Assembly: GCA_958412345.1 (NCBI GenBank)
Contig: CATYSO010000003.1
Coordinates: 62,001 to 126,000, forward strand
DNA from: an uncultured Collinsella sp.
GTDB taxonomy: Bacteria; Actinomycetota; Coriobacteriia; Coriobacteriales; Coriobacteriaceae
DNA length: 64,000 nucleotides
Direction: 5' to 3'
The notes under the pieces were generated by a model. That model had not been told where the DNA came from and made no database searches. It saw only the letters and a program-made list of their open reading frames with translations. A program made the position numbers and the translations under genes. Position 1 is the stretch's first letter; each line of letters opens with the position of its first letter. Of the stretch, positions 44,375-53,314 are shown piece after piece.

Positions 44375-45066
44375 GCATCCGCGACAACCTTGATATCTCG
44401 GCCTATCTGGTACTCGGCCCCGAAAACACGCTCGGGCGCCCCGTGGGCGATGTGGTGGCCCAGGCACTCGACGCCGGCTTTACCTGCATCCAGGTGCGCT
44501 CCAAGGTGGCAAGCGCCCGCGAGATCATTGCGCTGACCGGCGACGCCGCGCAGGCAATCGCACAGGCCGGCAAGACCGGTCAGGTCGCCTTGCTGATTGA
44601 CGACCGTCTTGACTGTGTACTCGCCGCGCGCGAGCAGGGTATTGCCGTCGACGGCGTGCACGTGGGTCAGAGCGATATTCCCGTCGAGGTCTGTCGCAAG
44701 CTGCTGGGCCCCGATGCCATCGTGGGCCTTTCGGCCCGCTGCGAGGAGATGCTCGAGTACGTCAAGACCGCCGACATGAGCCTGGTCGACTACCTGGGCA
44801 TCGGCCCGCTCCACGAGACCGAGACCAAGCGCGACTGCGGACGTGCGGCCGACGGTTCCATCATCACCAAGAGCTTTGAGGACCTGGCCGCACTCCACGC
44901 GGCAAGCCCCGTGCCCATCGTGGTGGGCGGCGGCGTTAAGACAGCCGACTTGCCGCAGCTTAAGGCCACCGGCGTCGATGGCTTCTTTGTGGTGAGCGCC
45001 GTCTGCAGCGCCGATGATCCCTACGCCGCGGCCAAAGAGCTTGTCGACACCTGGCAGCAGGCATAG
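44371..45066 (+). CDS. thiE: Thiamine phosphate synthase
   Basis: The protein has 231 residues. Motifs are CIQVRSK, LLIDDRLDCVLA, GVHVGQSDIP, GIGPLHETETKRD and VVGGGVK. It joins the pyrimidine and thiazole halves to thiamine phosphate. Translationally coupled to the preceding gene by a 4-base overlap. A thiD gene for the pyrimidine kinase is not in the window. Confidence 0.94.
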   Translation: MSIRDNLDISAYLVLGPENTLGRPVGDVVAQALDAGFTCIQVRSKVASAREIIALTGDAAQAIAQAGKTGQVALLIDDRLDCVLAAREQGIAVDGVHVGQSDIPVEVCRKLLGPDAIVGLSARCEEMLEYVKTADMSLVDYLGIGPLHETETKRDCGRAADGSIITKSFEDLAALHAASPVPIVVGGGVKTADLPQLKATGVDGFFVVSAVCSADDPYAAAKELVDTWQQA

Positions 45067-45110
45067 ACATAGGCCGAGCAGCTGATTCGCAATCTCATAT
45101 CTTCAATAGC

Positions 45111-45156
45111 GGAAAACGCATCCCGGTTCGAACGTCCATTCCGGGATGCGCTTTCC
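45111..45156. terminator. Bidirectional hairpin between thiE and the patatin gene
   Basis: GGAAAACGCATCCCGG pairs with CCGGGATGCGCTTTCC with one mismatch. The two genes converge here. Confidence 0.7.
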
Positions 45157-45167
45157 GTATGCGACCC

Positions 45168-46037
45168 TTACCCCGCCAGATACGCTTCCAACGCCGGCAA
45201 AGTCGCCTCCGCATCGTGGCGGCCGACCTGGTAGATGCGCTCGAGCTCATCCGGTTCGCGGCACAGCGACGGCACCTTCACCGATTCGCTCGGCCGCACC
45301 ACAAAGACCTCGCCGGCAGCCTCGCGACGCGCCAGGTCATCGAGCGTGGCATTGTAGACCTCATGCCGATGCTCAAGCGCTGCAACAAACTCCGGGTAGT
45401 GACGGAACACGCGACGCAGCATGGGCATCACGCTGTTAGGCTGCTTCACAAAGCCCGCCGGCTGCGTGAGCACCACGATATTGCGGTCATACCCCTGCGC
45501 AAACAGCCATGCGCTGGGGATAGAATCAGCCACGCCACCATCCAGATACTTATGCCCGCCAATAGCAACGGGACGCGTCGCCACAGGAATAGCAGACGAC
45601 GCCCGGATCCACTCGATATCGCGCTCGTCGCCATACGGCAAATCGTGATAGACAGCCTTGCCCGTCTCGATATCGGTACACACGCACGTAAATCGCATGG
45701 GGCAGGCGCGATACGCTTCCAAGTCGATGGGATCGCGCTCGATAGGCACCTCATGATAGGCAAAATCGGCATTGAACATATCGCCGGTTCGCAGCCAGCT
45801 GGTCACGCCCGCATAGCGCTTGTCGGCGCAATAGGCCTTGTTGTAACGAATGGCACGGCCGATCTGGCGCGATTTAAAGTTGTAGCCAAACGCCGCGCCC
45901 GCCGAGACACCCACCATATGGTCGCAGGTCAAACCGTGCTCCATCCAAACGTCGAGCACGCCCGCCGTATACATACCGCGGTAACCGCCTCCCTCGAGCG
46001 CAAGCCCCACCGTGCGCGTCGTATCCGGCTGTGCCAT
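45168..46037 (-). CDS. Patatin-like phospholipase family protein
   Basis: The protein has 289 residues from the ATG at 46037 (GGAG upstream). Patatin signatures are LALEGGGYRGMYTAGVLD (oxyanion glycines), the nucleophile in VGVSAGAAFG and the catalytic Asp in YLDGGVADSIP. Such enzymes hydrolyse acyl esters of membrane lipids. No signal peptide is visible, so it is probably cytoplasmic or membrane-associated. Confidence 0.88.
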   Translation of the reverse strand: MAQPDTTRTVGLALEGGGYRGMYTAGVLDVWMEHGLTCDHMVGVSAGAAFGYNFKSRQIGRAIRYNKAYCADKRYAGVTSWLRTGDMFNADFAYHEVPIERDPIDLEAYRACPMRFTCVCTDIETGKAVYHDLPYGDERDIEWIRASSAIPVATRPVAIGGHKYLDGGVADSIPSAWLFAQGYDRNIVVLTQPAGFVKQPNSVMPMLRRVFRHYPEFVAALEHRHEVYNATLDDLARREAAGEVFVVRPSESVKVPSLCREPDELERIYQVGRHDAEATLPALEAYLAG

Positions 46038-46178
46038 GTGACCATCTCCGTTCCTGCGTTTTAAAACGGGACAAGTATACCCGTCAACATATATCGACTC
46101 AGTCGCATTTTCATCGAACATCGCATCGTCGCGCTACCGCTTGGCGAATAGTAGCCGCCCACAGCATGGACACCCATA

Positions 46179-46184
46179 TATAAT
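46179..46184 (+). promoter_or_regulatory. Possible -10 element of the GGDEF-EAL gene
   Basis: A TATAAT in an AT-rich patch within the 324-bp gap between the patatin and GGDEF-EAL genes; no convincing -35 box. The rest of the gap holds a CGTTTTAAAACG palindrome (46058-46069) and nothing else that I recognise. Confidence 0.3.
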
Positions 46185-46361
46185 TATGTATTGTTGTTTG
46201 CGCTACTCAGCTGTTATCAACAGCGAACATTAGCCGGCAAAGTAACTCAACAACGCAGCAAGGCGGGGGCCTGGATACACGCAAGGCGCCGAGCAACGAC
46301 GCGTGTACACTACGAGCTCGCCCGACGCCATCCGCCCCGACCTCAGAAAGCCGCTTACAAC

Positions 46362-49079
46362 ATGGACACCGTCAGCAATTACACCGAAACGCTCGAAAAG
46401 ACCGTCCGTGACCTTCTCGAGCGTCAGGATGATCTGATTAGGACGGCCTTTACCGACCAGCTCACCGGACTTGGCAACCGCGGCGGCTTTGCCCGTTCCC
46501 TAGAGGAAATCTGGGAGCAGGAACTGCCCGTGACCATGGCGTTTATCGACATCGATAACCTTAAGCACTGCAACGACGTCTTCGGGCATGACGAGGGCAA
46601 CCGCTATATCTTGCAGGTAAGCCTCTATCTCAAGCTGTATATGAAGGTGGACGAGGCGGCGTTTCGCATAGGCGGCGACGAGTTTGCCATCCTGTCTACG
46701 ATTGCGACCGAGGACGACCTCGCCGAGCGCCTGGAACACTGCCGAACGGTCCTACTCAAAAACAACGATTCCGAGATGCCTCACTCGTTTAGCTACGGAG
46801 TGTCGCACGCCGACCCCGCCCTGGGTGAAGTCTCCAATCGCATGACACTCGATGCCGACCATCGCATGTACGACTACAAGCTACGCCATGCCATGCATCT
46901 TGATCGACGCAATATCGCGCAAGTCCACACCGACGACTTCGAAATAAGCGATCGCGTTTTTGACGCCTTTTCGATGCTCAACGAAGGCCGTTATTGCTTT
47001 ATCGAGAACTTGGACAAACATCGCACCCTTTGGTCACAAGGTGCCCTGCGCGATCTCGGTCTTCCTTCTGAGCATGTAGACAACTGCCACGATTACTGGA
47101 AAACGCACGTCCACCCCGATGACCTTGAGGCCTACATCAACGACATCGACCAAATCTATAATGGCTCCAAACACCGCCGCGTCATGCAGTACCGCATGCG
47201 CAATGCCGCGGGCGACTACGTCCTCTGCCGCGCTCGCGGGTTTCGCATCGACGGCGACGGAAATACCCCCTCGCTCTATGTCGGCGAACTTGTTAACCAC
47301 TCACTCGCCGAGACCGTCGACGCCGCTACGGGCCTCGGAACGCAGCGTATGCTGATCAACGCTATCGATGCCTGCCGTCGCGACCGTTGCGAGACGGGGC
47401 TTATAGCGGTCCGCGTTCGTGGCACGGCAAAGTTCAACGAGCTCTACGGGGCCGAGGCTGTCGACAACATGCTCGCCGAATACGCAGGCCGCATGCTATC
47501 GATCACCCGCGGCAGAAGTCGCGTCTTCCGCTCGCGAAACGCCCAGTTCGTCGTGCTCAGCAACGATCTGGACCACGAGGCATTCGAGCAACTGACCCAT
47601 CATCTTAAAGAGGCCGTTTTCGCTCCTGTTCGAATCGCAAACGACACCATTACCCCCGTCTGTCTTGTCGTCCCGGCCTTTTACGAGCGCTTAATCAATC
47701 AAGCGACCGCTGTTTTAGGCGAACTCGATCGCCGTCTTCGCGCCGCCGGCGGGCTTGTCCCCAACGACAGCCTCCCCATGCCCGAGATTGAGCGCAAAAG
47801 CGCCGTCGCCGAACGCATCGATACGCTCACGGGCCTCTATCGACCCAGTGAGTTTATGCGGCGTGCCAACGCATTTCTTAAGACAAGACACGGCGGCGCT
47901 TGGTGCATCGCCACCGTCGACATGGGACACATGCGACTGTTCAACGAATGGCACGGACAGGCCGAGGGCGACCGCGTACTCGCCGATGTGGGCACGGTCC
48001 TCAAGGACATCGAGAATGCCGAGATGGGCATCGCAGGATACTGGGGCCAAGACGACTTTTGCGTACTCATCCCCTTTGAGCGCGACACCGTCCATCAAAT
48101 CTATAACCGCGTTCGCGAGGCCGTGGCCAAGCATGATGACGGCGTCGGCTTCTGGCCGTCCATGGGCGTCTACCCCATCGACTCCAACGAGGAAATCACC
48201 ATCGATGCGCAGGCCAAAGCCATGTTTACCAATCGTCGCGCCAAAAACGATTTTAAGGATCGCATCGCCGTCTTTCGCCCCGAGGAATACAAGCGCGAGG
48301 TGGCGTTTCACCGCACCCTCACCGAGTTCCAGTATGCGCTCTCAAACGACCGCATCACCTACTACCTGCAGCCCCAGGTCGATATGGAAACCGGCGAGAT
48401 CATTGGCGCCGAGGCGCTCACACGCTGGATTGACAAAGATGGATCATTGATTCCACCTGCGTCCTTTATCCCCGCACTCGAGGAAAGCGGCTTTGTGGTG
48501 ACGCTCGACAAGTGCATTTGGCAGAGTGTCGCCTCGTGGCTGCGCGAGCGCATCGACCGGGGGCTTCGCGTGGTTCCGATCTCGCTCAATGTGTCGCGCG
48601 TGGATATCCTTGCCTGCGACGTTGCCGAGCATATGGGGGCGCTCGCCGCCCAATACAACCTACCGCCCGAGCTCATGCGTATCGAGATCACCGAAACGGC
48701 TTATACGGGGGAATCCGAGGCCGTGGACAAACTGACAGCTGACCTGCACACTCGCGGCTTCTCGACCTATATGGACGATTTTGGCACCGGCCAGTCCACG
48801 CTCGCGATGCTCAAGAACGTCAACGTCGACGTCATCAAGCTCGACCGCACCTTTGTGCCCACCGACCGCGATCAAGGCCGCAGCACGCAAATCATTTCAT
48901 CGATGCTCGAAATGGCGCAGTCGCTCCATCTGCCCGTCGTGGTCGAAGGCGTCGAGACAAATGAGCAGGCGAACATGCTACGACAAATGGGCGCCCGCTA
49001 CACTCAGGGCTTCCTCTACTACCGCCCCATGCCGGCGAAGGATTTTGAGGCATTGCTCGATGGGGGCAATAACAACTGA
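46362..49079 (+). CDS. Multidomain GGDEF-PAS-GGDEF-GGDEF-EAL protein
   Basis: The protein has 905 residues; the ATG at 46362 has only a weak ribosome site. Domain 1 (about 25-185) is an intact diguanylate cyclase with RIGGDEF at 102-108. A PAS-like domain follows (about 190-320). Domain 2 (about 330-490) is a degenerate GGDEF, and domain 3 (about 500-660) another, reading YWGQDDF where GGDEF should be. The C-terminus is an EAL phosphodiesterase with EALTRW, NVSR, ITET, DDFGTG, IKLDR, VEGVET and QGFLYY, all key residues present. It could both make and degrade c-di-GMP. No RxxD inhibitory site precedes GGDEF. No membrane segments, so cytoplasmic. Confidence 0.88.
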   Translation: MDTVSNYTETLEKTVRDLLERQDDLIRTAFTDQLTGLGNRGGFARSLEEIWEQELPVTMAFIDIDNLKHCNDVFGHDEGNRYILQVSLYLKLYMKVDEAAFRIGGDEFAILSTIATEDDLAERLEHCRTVLLKNNDSEMPHSFSYGVSHADPALGEVSNRMTLDADHRMYDYKLRHAMHLDRRNIAQVHTDDFEISDRVFDAFSMLNEGRYCFIENLDKHRTLWSQGALRDLGLPSEHVDNCHDYWKTHVHPDDLEAYINDIDQIYNGSKHRRVMQYRMRNAAGDYVLCRARGFRIDGDGNTPSLYVGELVNHSLAETVDAATGLGTQRMLINAIDACRRDRCETGLIAVRVRGTAKFNELYGAEAVDNMLAEYAGRMLSITRGRSRVFRSRNAQFVVLSNDLDHEAFEQLTHHLKEAVFAPVRIANDTITPVCLVVPAFYERLINQATAVLGELDRRLRAAGGLVPNDSLPMPEIERKSAVAERIDTLTGLYRPSEFMRRANAFLKTRHGGAWCIATVDMGHMRLFNEWHGQAEGDRVLADVGTVLKDIENAEMGIAGYWGQDDFCVLIPFERDTVHQIYNRVREAVAKHDDGVGFWPSMGVYPIDSNEEITIDAQAKAMFTNRRAKNDFKDRIAVFRPEEYKREVAFHRTLTEFQYALSNDRITYYLQPQVDMETGEIIGAEALTRWIDKDGSLIPPASFIPALEESGFVVTLDKCIWQSVASWLRERIDRGLRVVPISLNVSRVDILACDVAEHMGALAAQYNLPPELMRIEITETAYTGESEAVDKLTADLHTRGFSTYMDDFGTGQSTLAMLKNVNVDVIKLDRTFVPTDRDQGRSTQIISSMLEMAQSLHLPVVVEGVETNEQANMLRQMGARYTQGFLYYRPMPAKDFEALLDGGNNN

Positions 49080-49137
49080 TACGTTCGCACGCAAAACGCC
49101 ACCGTCGAAGGGGACATTTGTCTCCATTAGCTAACTT

Positions 49138-49168
49138 ATATCCCCAATTCAAACCAAATTGGGGATAT
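49138..49168. promoter_or_regulatory. Perfect 12-bp-arm palindrome between the two GGDEF genes
   Basis: ATATCCCCAATT-N7-AATTGGGGATAT ends 38 bases before the second GGDEF gene start. It may be an operator or a hairpin in the leader. Confidence 0.5.
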
Positions 49169-49206
49169 GATACAAACCGTTGTTCTGCCCAAGGAGGTTA
49201 TTCATC

Positions 49207-50736
49207 ATGAACGAGTCATACCGCTTGGGCGAGCAATCGATTATTGCCTATCTTCAGCGACTTGCGAATGGTGTCTCGACCGCCGAACTCGATGTTGCCG
49301 CGCTGCCTGCTGAGCTACGCGCCGTTGGTGAGCAACTGCAAAAGACGCATGCCATCCTGCAACAAGAGCGCCAGCTGCTTGAGCGCAACGCCTATATCGA
49401 TCCGCTCACCAACTTGGGCAACCGCAACGGATTCGACCGTCACGTCGAGCAACTCTGGCGCAAAGGCGACCCCTTCACCTGCGCCTATATTGACATCGAC
49501 CATCTCAAGCATTGCAATGATAGGTTTGGCCACGCCGAAGGCAATCGCTATATTCTGAGCATCTGCCGCACGCTCTCCGAAACCATGGAGCACGATGAGA
49601 TGCTGTTCCGTATCGGTGGAGACGAGTTTGTGCTCATCTCGCCCTCCGCAAACGAGATTGAACTCGAGCAGCGCTTGGAGCAGGTGCGTACCAGGCTGAT
49701 CGAGGCGAGCTCAGGTGGCAAGGCGCCCATGATCGGCAGCTTTAGCTTTGGCTGCTCGCGCGTCGATCCACTTGCTGGCGACACGCGTCGCCAGATGACG
49801 ATGGATGCCGATCGCAAGATGTATCGCTATAAGCTTATGCATCGTGTGCAGCAACCGAAAGACGATGACGCGCCGCAACGCCCAATCGTCGATCAGCTTC
49901 CCTGCAACGACCGGGTGTTCCAAGCGATCTCCATGAGCTCCGAGACGCGCTATCCGTTTATCCTCAATCTCGATACGGGAGAATCGCAATGGTCGGTTAA
50001 CGCCGTGCGCGATTTTGACCTGCCCTCCCAGCACCCTTTTAACTCACTCGACATGTGGCTCGCCCGCGTTCATCCCGAGGACCGCGACAACGTACGTGCC
50101 GAGCTCGACATGGTGATAAACGGCACGTGGCACTTCCACTACATGCAGTATCGCGTAATGGATGCCGCCGGAAAATACGCGCTTTGCGACTGCACGGGCT
50201 ACCGCTTGGACGGCACCGATACCGAGCCCGGCATGTATGTGGGCATTATCGTCAACCGAAGCTTGGCAGATACGACTGATTCCGTGACCGGCCTGGGCGA
50301 TATTCACGCCCTTGTCAACGCCATTGGCGAAATGCGTCGCGTGGCGCGCAAGGCTGGTTTGATCGCCATTAAAATCGACGATATCGCTCAGGTCAATGCC
50401 CGCTTTGGCTTTGATGCGGGCGACCGCGTTTTGGCAGAAAGCGCCGCCTGCCTCATGGAATGCTCGCGCGGCAAGGGTCGCCTGTTCCGCTCGACGGGGC
50501 CGACGTTCGCGGCGCTTTTCGACGACTTTGATCCCGAAGAGACCGACGCGATCGCAGAAGAAATCGAGCGGTTCCTGGGTTCTCCCGTGCTCATCGGCTC
50601 GCTTGAATATCAGCCACCCATTCGTGTGGCGACACTTCATCTGGACGCTGTCGATCGACAGCCCGTTTCCATTTTGAACGAGCTCAAAGCGCGGCTTATA
50701 GAGGCACCGCAAGTACCGGGCACCAAGCTGGACTAG
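49207..50736 (+). CDS. GGDEF-PAS-degenerate GGDEF protein
   Basis: The protein has 509 residues; AAGGAGG lies 10 bases before the ATG at 49207. An N-terminal helical part is followed by an intact diguanylate cyclase (RIGGDEF at 135-141), a PAS-like domain and a degenerate GGDEF domain. It is a clear paralogue of residues 1-490 of the preceding gene (shared DPLTNLGNRNGF, LKHCND.FGH.EGNRYIL, and SLA.T.D..TGLG blocks). The pair probably arose by tandem duplication with gain or loss of the last two domains. It is a likely c-di-GMP producer. Confidence 0.88.
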   Translation: MNESYRLGEQSIIAYLQRLANGVSTAELDVAALPAELRAVGEQLQKTHAILQQERQLLERNAYIDPLTNLGNRNGFDRHVEQLWRKGDPFTCAYIDIDHLKHCNDRFGHAEGNRYILSICRTLSETMEHDEMLFRIGGDEFVLISPSANEIELEQRLEQVRTRLIEASSGGKAPMIGSFSFGCSRVDPLAGDTRRQMTMDADRKMYRYKLMHRVQQPKDDDAPQRPIVDQLPCNDRVFQAISMSSETRYPFILNLDTGESQWSVNAVRDFDLPSQHPFNSLDMWLARVHPEDRDNVRAELDMVINGTWHFHYMQYRVMDAAGKYALCDCTGYRLDGTDTEPGMYVGIIVNRSLADTTDSVTGLGDIHALVNAIGEMRRVARKAGLIAIKIDDIAQVNARFGFDAGDRVLAESAACLMECSRGKGRLFRSTGPTFAALFDDFDPEETDAIAEEIERFLGSPVLIGSLEYQPPIRVATLHLDAVDRQPVSILNELKARLIEAPQVPGTKLD

Positions 50737-50740
50737 CGTT

Positions 50741-50785
50741 GTGGGGCGCGACGTGAAACACAAGCCGTTTCACATCGCGCCCCAC
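50741..50785. terminator. Long hairpin after the second GGDEF gene
   Basis: GTGGGGCGCGACGTGAAAC pairs with GTTTCACATCGCGCCCCAC (19 bp with one mismatch). There is no T tract, so it could be a terminator or an mRNA end structure. Confidence 0.55.
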
Positions 50786-50847
50786 GCCATCTGCCCTCTC
50801 GTGCGATAATCCTCCGCAGAAGTCACCAACAGCAGAGGGAGTTTGTG

Positions 50848-51471
50848 ATGAAGGTTCTTTTGGTCAATGGCAGTCCCAAGGCAAACGGCAACACCGCCAC
50901 GGCGCTTGCCGAGGTCGCAGGGCAACTTAATGCAGAAGGCATCGATACCGAGGTGTTTCAACTGGGCGCCAAGCCCATTCGCGATTGCATCGGTTGCGGC
51001 CAGTGCGGCAAGCTTGGCGGTCGCTGCACCTTTGACGATGACGTGGTCAACGAGCTGATCGCTGCTGCCGAACAGGCCGACGGTTTTGTCTTTGGCTCCC
51101 CCGTCTACTATGCGCATCCCAGCGGACGCATCCTCTCGGCCCTCGACCGCGCATTCTATGCCGGCAGCAAGGCCTTTGCGCACAAACCCGGCGCCGCGGT
51201 CGCCGTCGCCCGTCGCGGCGGCACGTCGACCACCTTCGACGTGCTCAACAAATACTTCACTATCAACCAGATGCCCGTGGTGGCCTCCACGTACTGGAAC
51301 AACGTCTTTGGCGCTGCGCCGGGCGAGGCCGCCCAGGACGCCGAGGGCCTTGCTACCATGCGAAACATCGGTAAAAACATGGCATGGCTTCTGCGTTGCA
51401 TCGAGGCAGGACAGGCCACCGGCATCGAAGCCCCCGAAGCCGATCGCGCCCGCACCAACTTCATTCGATAA
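50848..51471 (+). CDS. Flavodoxin-fold NAD(P)H-dependent oxidoreductase
   Basis: The protein has 207 residues; GGGAG precedes the ATG. MKVLLVNGSPKANGNT is the flavin-phosphate loop of NADPH-dependent FMN reductases. DCIGCGQCGKLGGRC is a cysteine-rich segment as in iron-sulfur flavoproteins. VFGSPVYYAHPSG is the second flavin loop. It likely reduces quinones or other small acceptors in the cytoplasm. Confidence 0.85.
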   Translation: MKVLLVNGSPKANGNTATALAEVAGQLNAEGIDTEVFQLGAKPIRDCIGCGQCGKLGGRCTFDDDVVNELIAAAEQADGFVFGSPVYYAHPSGRILSALDRAFYAGSKAFAHKPGAAVAVARRGGTSTTFDVLNKYFTINQMPVVASTYWNNVFGAAPGEAAQDAEGLATMRNIGKNMAWLLRCIEAGQATGIEAPEADRARTNFIR

Positions 51472-51477
51472 GTCCAG

Positions 51478-51647
51478 CGGTGGTCACCTCGAAGTTCTAT
51501 CAATGTCAGCGAAAAGCCAGCTGATGAGGCAAGGTGCCTTGAAAGAGGAGGGCTCTGGGCTTTTGCCCGCGCCCGACGATTGAAAGGCAGATTGCCCATC
51601 AGATGGCTTTGCAGCGTCGAGGTGACCGCCGTTCGTTAGAACGGCGG
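51478..51647 (+). ncRNA. Candidate structured RNA / leader, copy B
   Basis: An outer 15-bp stem joins CGGTGGTCACCTCGA (51478-51492) to 51617-51631. An inner stem pairs AAGCCAGCTGATG with the CATCAGATGGCTT side. A 3' hairpin CCGCCGTTC-GTTA-GAACGGCGG lies at 51626-51647. The outer stem and the 3' hairpin share bases 51626-51631, so they exclude each other. The 3' hairpin ends 9 bases before the ATG of the ArsC-like gene. Aligned with copy A at 26479-26693. Confidence 0.5.
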
Positions 51648-51656
51648 AACATAGAT

Positions 51657-51998
51657 ATGAACGTGCAAATTTTTGGCACCAAGAAGTCCTTCGACACCAA
51701 GAAGGCGCAGCGTTATTTTAAGGAGCGCCGCATTAAGGTGCAGTTTATCGACCTGAAGGAAAAGGAGATGAGCAAAGGCGAGCTCACGAGCGTGATGCAG
51801 GCGGTCGGCGGCATCGACAAGCTGCTCAATCCCAAGGCCAAGGACGAGGAGACGCTCGCGCTCATCCAGCACCTCACCCCTAGTCAGCGCTTCGACAAGT
51901 TGCTCGAGAACCAGCAGGTTCTAGCCGAGCCCATCGTGCGCAACGGCAAAAAGGCCACCGTCGGCTATTGCCCCGATGTATGGGGAGCCTGGGAGTAG
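51657..51998 (+). CDS. ArsC/Spx-family protein lacking the active-site cysteine
   Basis: The protein has 113 residues from the ATG at 51657. FGTKKSFDTKKAQRYFKERR is the start of the ArsC fold, followed by VQFIDLKEKEMSKGEL, IDKLLNPKAKD and the C-terminal LAEPIVRNGKKATVGY. Family members normally carry Cys where this protein has Ser (TKKSFD), so arsenate reductase chemistry is unlikely. The frame is intact. Its upstream region is the candidate structured RNA, whose last hairpin contains the only weak ribosome-site-like GGCGG. Confidence 0.85.
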   Translation: MNVQIFGTKKSFDTKKAQRYFKERRIKVQFIDLKEKEMSKGELTSVMQAVGGIDKLLNPKAKDEETLALIQHLTPSQRFDKLLENQQVLAEPIVRNGKKATVGYCPDVWGAWE

Positions 51999-52084
51999 CC
52001 TGTGTTATTTGCCGGCGCGTGGGTATAAGAGCAGGCGTTTGGCATAAGATTTAACTGTAAGCCATGTCTAACAAAGGAGGGCAC

Positions 52085-53215
52085 ATGCCCAACAAACCCG
52101 TGAAGATCATCATGCTTACCGGATACCTCGGTGCCGGCAAGACCACGCTGCTCAACCACATCCTCGCTAACGACGGCGGCATCCGCGCCGCCGTGATCGT
52201 CAACGATATCGGCGAGATCAACGTCGACGCCAGCCTCATCGCCGACGGCGGCCTTTCCGAGACCGACGACCTCATCCCGCTCACCAACGGCTGCATCTGC
52301 TGCACGCTTTCGGACGACCTGGCCAACCAGCTGCAGGGCATCGCCGATTCGGGCAACTTCGATTACATCATCATCGAGGCCTCGGGCATTTGCGAGCCTA
52401 TCCCCATCGCCTACACCATCTCGAGCTTCTGCGACGAGGCCAAGGTGGGCGGCAAGCCCAAGCTCGCGCTCGACAACATCGTGGCCGTGGTCGATTGCGC
52501 CCGCATGTACGACGAGTTCAACGGCGGCCGCGACCTGCTGGCAGAGGATATCGAAGAGGACGACATCGAGAGTCTGCTCATCCAGCAGATTGAATTCTGC
52601 TCCACGCTCATCCTCAACAAGACCGATACCGTGAGCCCTGAGCAGATCGCCGAGCTCAAGGCCATCGTGCGCAGCCTGCAGAAAGACGCCGTAATTGTCG
52701 AGGCCCAAAACGGCGAGGTTCCCATGGAGGAGCTGCTCGACACCGACCGCTTCGACTTTATGCGCGCCTACAACTCCGCCGCTTGGATCGAGGCCATGGA
52801 GCATCCCGAGGAGCACGACGACCCCGAGGTGTTTGAGTACGACATCGAGACCTTTGTGTACTCACGCCGCAAGCCGTTTGACCTGCAGAAGTTCACCGAT
52901 TTTGTTGAGCAGGAGTGGCCCGATGAGGTCATTCGCGTCAAGGGTCCGCTGTGGCAGGCCAGCAATCCGGACATGTGCTACATGTTCGAGCAGGCCGGCC
53001 ACCAGATGCGCCTGATGGAGAACGGTCTGTTCGTTGACTCCGCGCCCGAGGGCGAGAAGCAGAAGATCATCGACGAGAACCCCGAGATCATGCAGATTTG
53101 GGACGACGAGACGGGCGACCGCATGACGAGCCTATGCATCATCGGCCGTCACATGGACAAGGATGCCCTCATCGCCTCCCTCGATGCCTGCCTGACCGAC
53201 TGGCACCGCGCCTAG
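52085..53215 (+). CDS. COG0523 (CobW-like) metal-chaperone GTPase
   Basis: The protein has 376 residues; AAAGGAGG precedes the ATG at 52085. Walker A is GYLGAGKTTLL, the metal-binding CxCC motif is in NGCICCTLSDDL, the Glu of Walker B is in YIIIEASGICEP, and the guanine motif is ILNKTD. The C-terminal CobW_C domain includes FVYSRRKPFDLQKF. These GTPases deliver Zn, Co or other metals to client enzymes. The client is unknown; no metal-uptake gene is adjacent. Confidence 0.88.
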   Translation: MPNKPVKIIMLTGYLGAGKTTLLNHILANDGGIRAAVIVNDIGEINVDASLIADGGLSETDDLIPLTNGCICCTLSDDLANQLQGIADSGNFDYIIIEASGICEPIPIAYTISSFCDEAKVGGKPKLALDNIVAVVDCARMYDEFNGGRDLLAEDIEEDDIESLLIQQIEFCSTLILNKTDTVSPEQIAELKAIVRSLQKDAVIVEAQNGEVPMEELLDTDRFDFMRAYNSAAWIEAMEHPEEHDDPEVFEYDIETFVYSRRKPFDLQKFTDFVEQEWPDEVIRVKGPLWQASNPDMCYMFEQAGHQMRLMENGLFVDSAPEGEKQKIIDENPEIMQIWDDETGDRMTSLCIIGRHMDKDALIASLDACLTDWHRA

Positions 53216-53253
53216 GTTTATCCAAGCGGGCATTTTTCCGCTACGTAACCGCC

Positions 53254-53292
53254 AAACCACCACGAAGGTGCACTGCCCTTCGTGGTGGTTTT
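53254..53292 (+). terminator. Terminator-like palindrome of the CCACCACGAAGG family
   Basis: AAACCACCACGAAGG pairs perfectly with CCTTCGTGGTGGTTT and is followed by T residues. The sequence is close to the palindrome at 15965-15997 and so belongs to the same repeat family, here acting as a likely terminator for the COG0523 gene. Confidence 0.75.
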
Positions 53293-53314
53293 TCGTTCTG
53301 AGCCAAGGAGATTC

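Noticed and set aside
49080..49206. c-di-GMP riboswitch before the second GGDEF gene
   Set aside because: Only a simple palindrome and a GGGGACA..TGTCTCC hairpin are present; neither aptamer class fits.
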